Positions 45,489-54,700 of a stretch of DNA of 64,000 nucleotides are shown here, piece after piece. A program made the translations under genes and the position numbers. The stretch is taken from positions 1-64,000 of the forward strand of contig DASUXY010000018.1 of assembly GCA_036377675.1 (NCBI GenBank). Direction: 5' to 3'. The stretch's first letter is position 1; each line of letters begins with the position of its first letter. The notes beneath the pieces are model-generated. The model was not told where the DNA came from. It did not search any database and saw only the letters and a program-made list of their open reading frames with translations. This DNA is from DASUXY01 sp036377675. Its GTDB lineage: Bacteria; Bacillota; Bacilli; Bacillales; Amphibacillaceae.

Positions 45489-46217
45489 ATGAAACTAACA
45501 ATTATCGGTTATTGGGGTGGATATCCTTCTTCTGAAGGAGCAACTTCCGCTTATTTGCTAGAAAAAAATGGTTTTAATTTATTAATTGATTTAGGGAGTG
45601 GGGCATTGTCTCGCTTGCAGAAATATACGACCATTCAAGCGATTGATGCGATTATTTTATCGCACTATCATCATGATCACGTGGCAGATATTGGGGTGTT
45701 CCAATATGCGAAACGGATTGATTTTTACGTTACAGGTGAAGCAAAGAAGGTTCCCATCTATGGTCATCTAGAAGACGAGCAAAACTTTCAGTCATTAACG
45801 GATGATTATACTGAAGGAGTTGCTTATCATCCCGATGAAGAACTGGGCATCGGTCCGTTCACATTGACATTTTTACAAACAGAACATCCGGTACCTTGTT
45901 ATGGAATGCGAATTTCTGATGGTAAGAAAACGATGGTATATACAGCTGATACGAGTTACCAGGATGCGTGGATTCCATTTAGTTCTCAAGCAGACTTGTT
46001 GCTTGCGGATTGTAACTTTTATGCCGATCAAGATGGAACAAAGGCTGGCCATATGAACAGTCATGAAGCAGCAAGGATTGCGAAAAAAGCAAATGTTAAA
46101 CAGCTTATCCTTAGTCATTTGCCACAGTACGGTAACCGACAGCGGTTAGTGAAAGAAGCAAAGGAAATTTATGGTGGACTCGTCCAATTAGCGATCGAAG
46201 GTTTAGTATGGAGATAA
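45489..46217 (+). CDS. yhfI: YhfI, MBL-fold metal-dependent hydrolase
   Basis: 242-aa metallo-beta-lactamase-fold protein close to RNase Z-type hydrolases. N-terminal KLTIIGYWGGYP, the metal motif HYHHDH (about residues 58-63) and later His/Asp ligands in TEHPVPCYG, YTADTSY and LSHLP. ATG 45489 is chosen over GTG 45480 and ATG 45483 for GAGG 8 nt upstream. It matches YhfI in length and position. Substrate unknown. Confidence 0.9.
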   Translation: MKLTIIGYWGGYPSSEGATSAYLLEKNGFNLLIDLGSGALSRLQKYTTIQAIDAIILSHYHHDHVADIGVFQYAKRIDFYVTGEAKKVPIYGHLEDEQNFQSLTDDYTEGVAYHPDEELGIGPFTLTFLQTEHPVPCYGMRISDGKKTMVYTADTSYQDAWIPFSSQADLLLADCNFYADQDGTKAGHMNSHEAARIAKKANVKQLILSHLPQYGNRQRLVKEAKEIYGGLVQLAIEGLVWR

Positions 46218-46252
46218 GTCATTGTTCCGTATGGATTGTCTAGATGTTTCTT

Positions 46253-46281
46253 TTGCCTACGGTAGTTGTTTCTATTAAAAT
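46253..46281 (+). promoter_or_regulatory. lplJ promoter
   Basis: TTGCCT (46253-46258), a 17-nt spacer and TAAAAT (46276-46281). Confidence 0.6.
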
Positions 46282-46310
46282 AGATAGGAGGCATCTAAGG
46301 AGGAAAAATG

Positions 46311-47306
46311 ATGAAGTTTATAGATAATAAAGGAATGACTGACCCACGGATTAATTTAGCTATTGAAGAATATGTTTTACAAAAATTTGGAGAAAAAGAT
46401 ACATATTTGTTATTTTATATTAATGAACCATCGATTATCATAGGTAGGAATCAAAATACGGTAGAAGAAATAAATACAGACTATGTTGATCAACATGATA
46501 TTAAAGTTGTTCGTCGCTTATCAGGGGGTGGTGCGGTTTATCATGATTTAGGAAATTTGAACTTTAGTTTTATTACGAAAGATGATGGGGATAGTTTTCA
46601 TAATTTCGAAAAGTTTACGAAGCCTGTTGTTGAAGCATTAAACAGTGTCGGTGTCCCTGCAAAATTGGAAGGACGAAATGACCTCGTCGTCGATGGGCGT
46701 AAAATTTCTGGAAATGCGATGTTCTCAACAAAAGGGCGGATGTTTAGTCACGGCACCCTGATGTTTGATTCTGAGATTGAACACGTTGTTGCTGCATTAA
46801 ATGTAAGTAAAGAAAAGATTGAATCCAAAGGGATTAAATCGATCCGCAGCCGTGTAGCAAATATAACGGAGTTTTTAGACAAGAAAATGACGATGGATCA
46901 ATTTAAAACGATGATTTTACAACATGTTTTTAATGTAGAAGACGTCAACGATGTTCCTCGTTATAAATTGACAGAAGAAGATTGGGAGAACATTCAGATG
47001 ATTTCCAAAGAACGATATCAACAATGGGACTGGAATTTTGGTAAATCGCCTACATTTAATATAAAAGCGTCCCACAAGTTTGACTCGGGTCTTGTCGACG
47101 TTCGTTTAAATGTTAAACGGGGTATCATACAAAATTGTAAAATTTATGGCGATTTTTTTGGGCTCGGTGATGTTGAAACGATTGAAAAGCAATTGATTAG
47201 TGTCCGTTACAATCGTCAAGCGATTGAAGAAGCGTTACAAGAACTTGATATCCCGCATTATTTAGGAAAAATTACGAAAGAACAATTCATTCAATTGATT
47301 TATTAA
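46311..47306 (+). CDS. lplJ: LplJ, lipoate-protein ligase
   Basis: 331-aa ligase that adenylates free lipoate and attaches it to E2 and GcvH proteins. Lipoate-binding RRLSGGGAVYHDLGNLNFS (residues about 69-87) and the catalytic lysine in GRKISGNA (about residue 133), plus a C-terminal accessory domain. ATG 46311 is preferred to ATG 46308 because AAGGAGG (46297-46303) is then 7 nt upstream. Synteny yhfI-lplJ-lcfB as in B. subtilis. Confidence 0.96.
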   Translation: MKFIDNKGMTDPRINLAIEEYVLQKFGEKDTYLLFYINEPSIIIGRNQNTVEEINTDYVDQHDIKVVRRLSGGGAVYHDLGNLNFSFITKDDGDSFHNFEKFTKPVVEALNSVGVPAKLEGRNDLVVDGRKISGNAMFSTKGRMFSHGTLMFDSEIEHVVAALNVSKEKIESKGIKSIRSRVANITEFLDKKMTMDQFKTMILQHVFNVEDVNDVPRYKLTEEDWENIQMISKERYQQWDWNFGKSPTFNIKASHKFDSGLVDVRLNVKRGIIQNCKIYGDFFGLGDVETIEKQLISVRYNRQAIEEALQELDIPHYLGKITKEQFIQLIY

Positions 47307-47315
47307 TCAACGTAA

Positions 47316-47362
47316 AAAAATCCGCATCTCACATTAGGACAGTTGATGAGATGCGGATTTTT
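47316..47362 (+). terminator. Terminator of lplJ
   Basis: AAATCCGCATCTCA-type arm (47319-47332) pairs with TGAGATGCGGATTT (47346-47359), loop 13 nt, followed by TTATGG; A-run at the left makes it partly bidirectional. Confidence 0.88.
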
Positions 47363-47635
47363 ATGGAACTTCTTAGGTGATAAATCGTTACGCTAAAATG
47401 TATATCGGTGCTTGACTTAAAATGTGAAGGAGTCTTTGAATTTGGGATGATTTGGGATGATCATGATGTACTTGTTGTAGGCCGATTTTACCTCGGCGAT
47501 TCTATGAATTCAATGTCAGTGTATGTCAAGAAAATATTTCATGAGAGTATGGCTAGAGAGGATTTATTTGATTGATATATTGCAACATCTGTTACCTTCA
47601 TTCTAGAATAAATCGACTTTATTCAACATTTCCTC
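47363..47635. other. Intergenic region before the lcfB promoter
   Basis: Contains a direct repeat TTTGGGATGA twice at 47441-47460 and a 42-codon open frame at 47447-47575 without a ribosome binding site. No gene called. Confidence 0.4.
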
Positions 47636-47664
47636 TTGAAAAATTATTATCTGTATTTTATAAT
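47636..47664 (+). promoter_or_regulatory. lcfB promoter
   Basis: TTGAAA (47636-47641), a 17-nt spacer and a consensus TATAAT (47659-47664); start predicted near 47671. Confidence 0.88.
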
Positions 47665-47685
47665 TATTATGATTTATCTCGTAGG

Positions 47686-47703
47686 TGAATGATTATTCAT
47701 TCA
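47686..47703. promoter_or_regulatory. FadR operator of lcfB
   Basis: TGAATGATTATTCATTCA is an exact match to the Bacillus FadR (YsiA) consensus TGAATGAMTANTCATTCA. It sits about 15-33 nt after the predicted transcription start, a roadblock position, so lcfB should be derepressed by long-chain acyl-CoA. Confidence 0.93.
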
Positions 47704-47725
47704 ATTAAGTGAGAGGGGGATTATA

Positions 47726-49270
47726 TTGAATTTAAGCAAGCAATTATCAATGACAGCGAAGAAAAATCCTACAAAAACAGCATATATTTTTCAAGATGAG
47801 GAAACGAGTTATTTACAATTGGAAGGAGCGGTTACAAAGTTTGCTTCACAATTAGAAGCGCTTGGATATGAAAAAGGCGATCATATAGCTCTCATCGTTG
47901 GGAACAGTCCATATTATGTCGTCGGTCTGTATGGTGCTTTAAAACTTGGGGCTGTTGTCATCCCGATTAATCCAATGTATACCGAACATGAAATGGAATA
48001 CATTCTTTCAAACGGTGACGTCAAAGCGATCATTACGATGGATATGTTGATGGACAAGTTTGTAGATTTAGATGAGCAGTTGCCAAGCGTCAAGCATTAT
48101 ATATCGTGTGAAACAGGTGCCGTGCTAGATCTCGATCGTCATCCTTTATCATCAAAAATGAAATCGTTTACAACACTTGTTCAAGAAGGGAGCTTAATGT
48201 TTACTTCACCTTCGTTACATGCTGATGATACGGCGATTATTTTATATACATCTGGAACGACGGGCAAACCAAAAGGTGCAATGTTAACACATAAAAATTT
48301 ATATTCCAATGCGAAAGATGTAGCCGATTACTTACAAATTGGTAACGAAGATCGTTCGATTGCGGCGCTACCTATGTTCCATGTCTTTTGTTTAACGGTG
48401 TCATTAAATGCGCCATTAATGAATGGTGGTACGATTTTAATTATGCCGAAGTTTTCACCGATGGAAGTTTTTCGTCTAGCTAAGGAGTATGAAGCGACCA
48501 TATTTGCTGGTGTACCGACGATGTACAATTATTTATTGCAAAGAGCAGAAGGAAATGAAAAGAGCTTTTCTACGATCCGTCTTTGTATTTCCGGAGGAGC
48601 ATCGATGCCAGTCACCCTTTTAAACAATTTTGAAAAAACATTTGATGTCATTATTTCTGAAGGATATGGATTGTCAGAAGCATCTCCAGTAACTTGCTTT
48701 AATCCTTTAGATCGACCACGAAAGCCAGGTTCAATCGGAACAAATATTGTGAATGTAGAAAATAAAGTAGTCGATGAACTTGGTAATGAAGTACCGGTTG
48801 GAGAAGTAGGCGAATTAATTGTTCGCGGTCCAAATGTGATGAAAGGATATTATAAAATGCCAGAAGAAACGACTGTTGCTTTAAAGGATGGCTGGCTTCA
48901 TACAGGAGATATGGCACGGATGGATGATGAAGGTTATTTTTATATTGTTGATCGAAAGAAAGATATGATTTTAGTTGGCGGATATAACGTTTATCCTCGG
49001 GAAGTTGAGGAAGTATTGTTCGCTCACCCTACCATTCTTGAAGTTGCTGTTATTGGTGTACCTGATCCCGAAACAGGGGAATCAGTTGTTGCTTTTGTCG
49101 TGGCAAAAGATTCAGATCGTATAACAGAACAAGAATTGATTGAATTTTGCAAAGGTCATTTAGCTAACTATAAAGTACCTTCACGAATTGAATTTCTTGA
49201 CGAATTACCTAAAAATACGACAGGAAAAATTTTACGTCGAACGCTTCGTAAACATGTCCACCTCACTTAA
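47726..49270 (+). CDS. lcfB: LcfB, long-chain fatty-acid-CoA ligase
   Basis: 514-aa AMP-forming ligase activating fatty acids for beta-oxidation. P-loop-like YTSGTTGKPKGAML (about residues 174-187), GYGLSEASP, the hinge GWLHTGDMARMDDEG, DRKKDMILVGGYNVYP, and catalytic Lys in NTTGKILRR near the end. TTG start with GAGGGGG 8 nt upstream. FadR operator and strong promoter precede it. Confidence 0.95.
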   Translation: MNLSKQLSMTAKKNPTKTAYIFQDEETSYLQLEGAVTKFASQLEALGYEKGDHIALIVGNSPYYVVGLYGALKLGAVVIPINPMYTEHEMEYILSNGDVKAIITMDMLMDKFVDLDEQLPSVKHYISCETGAVLDLDRHPLSSKMKSFTTLVQEGSLMFTSPSLHADDTAIILYTSGTTGKPKGAMLTHKNLYSNAKDVADYLQIGNEDRSIAALPMFHVFCLTVSLNAPLMNGGTILIMPKFSPMEVFRLAKEYEATIFAGVPTMYNYLLQRAEGNEKSFSTIRLCISGGASMPVTLLNNFEKTFDVIISEGYGLSEASPVTCFNPLDRPRKPGSIGTNIVNVENKVVDELGNEVPVGEVGELIVRGPNVMKGYYKMPEETTVALKDGWLHTGDMARMDDEGYFYIVDRKKDMILVGGYNVYPREVEEVLFAHPTILEVAVIGVPDPETGESVVAFVVAKDSDRITEQELIEFCKGHLANYKVPSRIEFLDELPKNTTGKILRRTLRKHVHLT

Positions 49271-49385
49271 TATTGCCGGATGATTTCTGTCGCTCATTGA
49301 TCGGCGGAATTCATTAACTTCCGCCATTAGTTGAACGTTAAAACTCAACCAAATAGACAGATGAAAGTAGCTGAAGAAGTAGGTG

Positions 49386-49425
49386 AAGCTCCTCTTTCCC
49401 AGTGTGGTAATTGGAGCTTTTTTGT
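49386..49425 (+). terminator. Terminator after lcfB
   Basis: AAGCTCC (49386-49392) pairs with GGAGCTT (49413-49419), followed by TTTTTG. A further 7-bp hairpin GGCGGAA/TTCCGCC at 49303-49325 lies nearer the stop. Confidence 0.7.
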
Positions 49426-49438
49426 TTTTAATTTGGAA

Positions 49439-49586
49439 TTGTCGCAGTGCAACTCTATTACTCTATTAATGAAGTACGGAGAAAAAAGTGAGAAATGAGT
49501 CGAAAAGGTTCGTCGTTAAAAATTCCATGGAACTAGATCATGATATAGTTCGAAGCCTAGTATGTAAGCTAGGCTTCTTTTTATTA
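49439..49586 (+). ncRNA. Candidate small RNA gene with its own promoter and terminator
   Basis: A weak promoter (TTGTCG 49439-49444, 17-nt spacer, TCTATT 49462-49467) is followed about 90 bp later by a strong terminator: GAAGCCTAG (49553-49561) with CTAGGCTTC (49570-49578) and TTTTTATT. The stretch between has no convincing protein frame and contains GGTTCGTCGTT (49508-49518), a motif also found near 15487 and 61709. Also contains the palindrome TTCCATGGAA. Confidence 0.4.
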
Positions 49587-49805
49587 CGTTTTACTGGATC
49601 CGTAAAATATTTTCATGGGGGACGAAACCCCTCCTCTGCCATTGGTGTAGGCGATACAAATTCCATGATCAACTGATTATAAAATTTCAATAGAATGCTT
49701 CCCCCGTGTAAATGAATGTCCTCCTTCTTTTCATTTGCTTTTTCCGTGCATTTTCTCATCATTTTATCGTATAATAGAACAAATGTTTCTATTGGAGGGG
49801 TTTTT
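49587..49805. other. Intergenic region before yhjD-like gene
   Basis: No gene. ATCGTATAATAGAAC near 49765-49780 contains a TATAAT-like box that may drive the next gene. Confidence 0.4.
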
Positions 49806-50195
49806 GTGAGTTATTTGACAGATGAAGAATTACAAGTGGCGTCACGCTTTCTTTTCCTTTCAATGGCAATCATCGTCATTCAATTAGATATACGTAACAT
49901 TCAAAAAGGAGCCTTTAAAATTAAAGAGCCGTATATCGAACTTTTGGAAAAAATGGCAACGACAGCCATTGCCGAGCGCAAACGGTTGCGAAATATAATG
50001 GAGAGTCATCAGATGGAGGTCGTTTCGCTCAATCAAAACGATTCATTTTCTTCATACTTGTTCATATGTCAAGGTCGTGAAGAAAAACGCAATTATTTTA
50101 ATCCAGCTATCCGTAAAAAGGTAGAAACTATTTTTCGAGAGCTCATTCAAAAGGCTCTAATCCAGGATCATTCTTATGTTTCAACAACTCCTTGA
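49806..50195 (+). CDS. yhjD: YhjD-like hypothetical protein
   Basis: 129 aa from GTG 49806, which has GGAGGGG 5 nt upstream; an open extension to 49716 lacks a site. Helical N-terminus, a KIKEPYIELLE segment, then SYLFICQGREEKRNYFNPAIRKKVE, resembling B. subtilis YhjD, which lies in the same comK neighbourhood. Function unknown. Its last 53 bp overlap the 3' end of comK on the other strand. Confidence 0.65.
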   Translation: MSYLTDEELQVASRFLFLSMAIIVIQLDIRNIQKGAFKIKEPYIELLEKMATTAIAERKRLRNIMESHQMEVVSLNQNDSFSSYLFICQGREEKRNYFNPAIRKKVETIFRELIQKALIQDHSYVSTTP

Positions 50196-50661
50196 TCCGA
50201 TTGTCTAATAAATATCGAAATTGTGCCGTTCGTTGTACTTGATTCATCATTGAGCCAAAGGAAATATCAATAAAAATCCTTTTTCCATTTGTAAACAATA
50301 ATTGTGTGCGCTGATTCGTAGAAGGTTTCACTTGTTGGATGTGGGAATGAGAAATCCAAGAGCATTTTTCATTTAGCGGCGAAAACGTTGGGAAAAAATA
50401 CATGCCACTCGAAGGATCGATCGAAATGGGTGCTTTATGTGTAATTCCACAAATGTCCCGTGTTCCTTCTTGACGACCCTTCAGACTGGATCCGAAAAAT
50501 CTGCAAGCACAATCAATAATTTTACTTGGGGAACGGTTTACAAAATACTCTCCTTGTTCTTCAAGGACCCATGTACCAAAATTTCCATGTTCATCTTCAT
50601 GCGCTAAAATAGCCATTGTGAGGGGAGTGATTTCATAGGATGGGGTATTTTCTTCCAACAT
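50143..50661 (-). CDS. comK: ComK, competence transcription factor
   Basis: 172-aa match to ComK, master activator of late competence genes, which binds A4N5T4 K-boxes. Landmarks: YEITPLTMAIL start, YFVNRSPSKIIDCACRFFGSSLKGR, GITHKAPISIDPSSGMYFFPTFSP and a C-terminal QRTAQFRYLLDNRIK. No frameshift; it looks intact. AAAGGAG site. The upstream region contains one K-box-like AAAATAAATTTTT at 50744-50756, compatible with autoregulation. Confidence 0.94.
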   Translation of the reverse strand: MLEENTPSYEITPLTMAILAHEDEHGNFGTWVLEEQGEYFVNRSPSKIIDCACRFFGSSLKGRQEGTRDICGITHKAPISIDPSSGMYFFPTFSPLNEKCSWISHSHIQQVKPSTNQRTQLLFTNGKRIFIDISFGSMMNQVQRTAQFRYLLDNRIKELLKHKNDPGLEPFE

Positions 50662-50944
50662 GATTTTATCTCCTTTCGTCTTTAATGATAAGAAAGAGGA
50701 CTTATATCATAATCTACCAAATTTGTAACTAAAAAGATATAGAAAAATAAATTTTTTCGGAAAATTTAAAATCTCGTTGAATGAATTACATAAATATTTA
50801 TCCATATAAAAGCCGAGATCGTAAGGTGATTCTCTCGCGTACAGTTGAATCCTTATAAAAAATATAAAATAGTGTAAAATAAACAAACGGACGAAACTAA
50901 ACAGAACAAGCACTTTTTCTATGGGGTGGAGGGCTTTCATCTCC
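50662..50944. promoter_or_regulatory. comK/yhjE divergent region with a K-box-like sequence
   Basis: Very AT-rich. One exact A4N5T4 (50744-50756) is present; a second box at the usual 8, 18 or 31-bp spacing is not clear, so ComK autoregulation is only suggested. Confidence 0.4.
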
Positions 50945-51598
50945 ATGTATATGTATACGGATCGGTTCAATAGACAGAAACGAATTTCTGCTGATGAAAT
51001 AGGCGATTATGTGATGCAGATTCTTCAGGATTATGAAAACTTAGGTCCATTACCTGGATTTATGCTGCCATTACTCGAAGCTTTCCTGCCATTTTTACCA
51101 TTATTTGCATTTGTCTTTGCAAATGCAGCAGCATATGGATTAGCGAAAGGTTTTTTCTTATCGTGGGCAGGCGCAAGCCTTGGATCCATTAGTGTTTTTT
51201 TAATTATTCGTAAGCTTGGTCGCAGACAGCTGTTTAAAACGATTCGCGAACATAAACGTGTGTCTAAAGTTACGAAATGGGTGGAACGAAATGGATTCGG
51301 CCCTTTATTCATCTTATTATGTTTTCCTTTTTCGCCATCATCCGTCATTAATATCGTTGCCGGATTATCCAATATTCGTATTCAACAATTTGTCTTAGCT
51401 GTACTACTGGGCAAGTCCGTTATGATTTTTTCAATAGCCTATGTCGGTTCGAGTATCCGCTCCTTAGCTAAAAATCCACAGAAAGCAATGATCATTGGAA
51501 TATTCATCGGTATCTTTTGGTTAATCGGTAAAGTAATTGAAACACGTTTACAACAAAGGTCATCATTAATAGATCGAGTGAATAAAAGCAAGATGTAG
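50945..51598 (+). CDS. yhjE: YhjE, TVP38/TMEM64 (DedA-like) membrane protein
   Basis: 217-aa polytopic membrane protein of the SNARE-associated/VTT family. About five hydrophobic segments; conserved AFVFANAAAYGLAKGFFLSWAGASLGS and FCFPFSPSSVINIVAGLS-like loop (split here as LLCFPFSPSS, then NIVAGLS). VTT proteins include lipid scramblases and small-molecule transporters; activity here unknown. GGAGGG (50928-50933) supports a start at ATG 50945 rather than 50921. Confidence 0.82.
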   Translation: MYMYTDRFNRQKRISADEIGDYVMQILQDYENLGPLPGFMLPLLEAFLPFLPLFAFVFANAAAYGLAKGFFLSWAGASLGSISVFLIIRKLGRRQLFKTIREHKRVSKVTKWVERNGFGPLFILLCFPFSPSSVINIVAGLSNIRIQQFVLAVLLGKSVMIFSIAYVGSSIRSLAKNPQKAMIIGIFIGIFWLIGKVIETRLQQRSSLIDRVNKSKM

Positions 51599-51749
51599 AT
51601 GAATGGTGAGGAGGTCTTGTTTACTAAATGACTATATGAATCGGACAATCTTTGATAACATTAAAGTAGATGAATGAATTGCTCGAAATGAACGCATGAT
51701 GAATAAGTAGTAGATCGGTTGTTAAACAGCTCTTTAATGGGGGATTTAT

Positions 51750-54700
51750 ATGGGATTGCGATTTGTCTTAGGAAAAGCAGGAACCGAAAAAAGTGAATAT
51801 ATTATGGAAGAAATAAAGAGGAAATCAATGGAAGACCCACACGGGCCACCGATTTTTTATCTCGTTCCTGATCAAATGACGTTTGCACAAGAATATGCTT
51901 TATTTAAAGATGACTCTTTCCAAGGAAGTATTCGCACGCAAGTAGCTAGTTTTTCTCGCCTTGCCTGGCGTGTTCTTCAAGAAACAGGTGGTGGAACGAA
52001 ACAGCTTATTAGTTCAATTGGGATTCAAATGATGTTGCGAAAGATTATCGAGGAAAAGAAAGGCGACTGGAAAATTTTCCAAAAAGCACTTGAAAAACAA
52101 GGTTTTCTCAATCAGCTAGAAAAGATGATTGCTGAATTTAAACGATACCAAATTACACCACAGATGCTTTGGATGCAAAAAGAGGAAATAGATCAGTTTG
52201 TACATAAGGAATCCGTTGAAGTTGGTCTCGTGAACAAATTAAATGATTTATACTACATTTACGAAAAGTTAGTCGATGCTTTAAAAGATCAATATATAGA
52301 TAGTGAAGATCAACTGCAATTGCTAGCGAGTAAAATTAAAGAAACGTCATTTTTACGTGAGGCGGAAATTTATATCGATGGATTTCATCAGTTTTCACCA
52401 CAAGAACTACACGTTGTTGAAACATTGTTAAAAACGTGCAAACAGGTGACGGTTACATTGACGGTAGATCATCCAGAAAGCGAACAAATTTCCGAGTTGG
52501 ATTTGTTTTATCAGACGACGGAAACATATCATGCATTAAAGGCGATTGCACATGAACAACAAATTACAGTAGAAGATCATATTACGTTGGATTCGCTCAA
52601 CGGTTATATGAAAGATCGGCCTTATTTTGTTCATTTAGAAAGATACTTCAATACAATCCCCGCTCCAGCGTACGAGAAAGAAGCACCGATTCAAATTGCT
52701 GAAGCCGTTCATCCACGAGCGGAAGTCGAAGGGGTCGCCCAAGAAATTCTCCGTCTCGTTCGTGAAGAACAATACCGTTTTCGGGATATGGCTCTGTTTG
52801 TTCGAGCAACAGATGTGTATCATGATTTAATTGAAACGATTTTCAATGATTATGACATACCTGTATTTATTGATGAGAAGAGAACGATGCTAAATCACCC
52901 GCTCGTCGAATTCATTCGTTCTGCACTCGATGTTGTAGAAGGGAATTGGCGCTATGATGCTATCTTTCGTCTATTAAAAACCGGGTTTATTCCTCAGACT
53001 GATTCACAGTTTCCTTTAACGGATGATGCGATTGATGAATTAGAGAACTATGTATTAGAATATGGTATTCGCTATCGACAGCAATGGGTTGGAGAAGAGA
53101 AGTGGGTGTTTCAACGATTTCGTGGATTCGATCAAGCTGCTCAAACAGATGCCGAAAAAGAAACGGAAAAACGGATGAATCGCTATCGTCAACAAGTCGT
53201 TCAAGCACTACAACCTTTCGATGAAAATATGAGAAAGGCAACGACTGTTTTACAACGTTGTAAAGTGATGTATACGTTGTTAGAAGAAGTGAAAGCTCCG
53301 GAGCGTTTGGAACAATTGCGCCACTTTCACGATGAAGAAGGTCGAATTGAACAAGGTCGGGAACAAGAACAAGTGTGGAATGGGATTGTTCAACTGTTCG
53401 ATGAAATCGTGGAGATGGCCGGAGACGAACAAATGTCATTAACGATATTTCGTTCAGTGCTCGAGGCAGGACTTGAATCCCTGCAATTTGCCCACGTTCC
53501 GCCGACAATCGATCACGTCATTGTTGGTACGGTCGGTCATTCACGAATCAGTGGAATGAAATGCTCTTTTTTATTAGGTGTTAATGAAGGGTTATGGCCG
53601 TTAAAACCTCCAGCCGACAGGATGATCAATGATCGAGAACGAGAAGTACTATCGAGTTATGGCATGCGGCTCGCTGAAACAGGAACACGTCAATTGCTAG
53701 ATGATTGGTTTTATATGTATGTAGCATTTACTTCGGCAAAGGATTATTTGTGGATTAGTTATTCAATAAGTGATGAGGAAGGCGAATCAAAAACACCTTC
53801 ACAACTGATCAATCGAATAGTTGACTTGTTTCCTAAGCGACGTGAGCACTTGTTATTACAAGAGCCCGATGAACTGCTCGAAGCGGAACGGTTTATCGCG
53901 ACGCCGATAAAAACGAGAGCGGCTTTAACTGCACAGTTAGCACGAAATAACCGAGGCTATCCGATTCGCCCGATTTGGTGGCATGTTCTTAATTGGTATA
54001 TAGACCATCATGAGAAACGAAGTACGACTTATGCTGTTTTACAAAGTTTGTATTATACGAACGAACCGAGTCCGCTAACACGAGAAACGGTCAAAAAAAT
54101 ATATCCGAAGAAAATAAAAACGAGTGTCTCCAGGCTAGAATCACATTATCGCTGCTCGTTCCAACATTTCGCGAGGTACAGTTTACGATTAGAAGAGCGG
54201 AAGATTTACAAACTTGATGCTCCAAATATCGGTCAACTTTTCCATGAAGCATTAAAAATGATTACCGAGTGGGTGCAAAAAGATCATGGGGACTATTCAT
54301 CGCTTACAAAAAAAGATGCGAAAGGTTATGCACATCAAGCCGTGGAATATTTATCTCCTGTTTTACAACATCAAATTTTGCACAGCTCGAATCGCTATAA
54401 GTATATTCAAAGAAAGCTACAAGAAATTATTTCGCGAGCGACATATGTCCTCAGCGAACAAGCGAGACGAAGCCATTTTTCTCCGATCGGTTTAGAGTTA
54501 GCATTTGGTGAAAATGAAACATTGAAACCACTTGTCTTACAACTAGGTGGTGGGGTTGAATTAATCTTACGTGGACAAATTGATCGCATTGATCGCTCCA
54601 TCGATGAAGAAGACTTGTATTTGCGAATTGTAGATTACAAGTCAAGTGAGACAGACTTAAATTTAGTAGAAGTTTATTATGGTTTAGCTTTACAAATGCT

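Noticed and set aside
47447..47575. 42-codon frame upstream of lcfB
   Set aside because: No ribosome site at a workable distance; length is expected by chance in AT-rich DNA.
49488..49676. 62-codon frame across the candidate small RNA
   Set aside because: No Shine-Dalgarno and it runs through a strong terminator hairpin.
50744..50756. K-box for ComK autoregulation as a firm call
   Set aside because: Only one exact A4N5T4 was found in very AT-rich DNA; a second box at the required spacing is lacking, so it is kept only as a weak note.
52987..53508. 173-codon antisense frame inside addB
   Set aside because: Shadow of the addB reading frame; no ribosome site or known domain.
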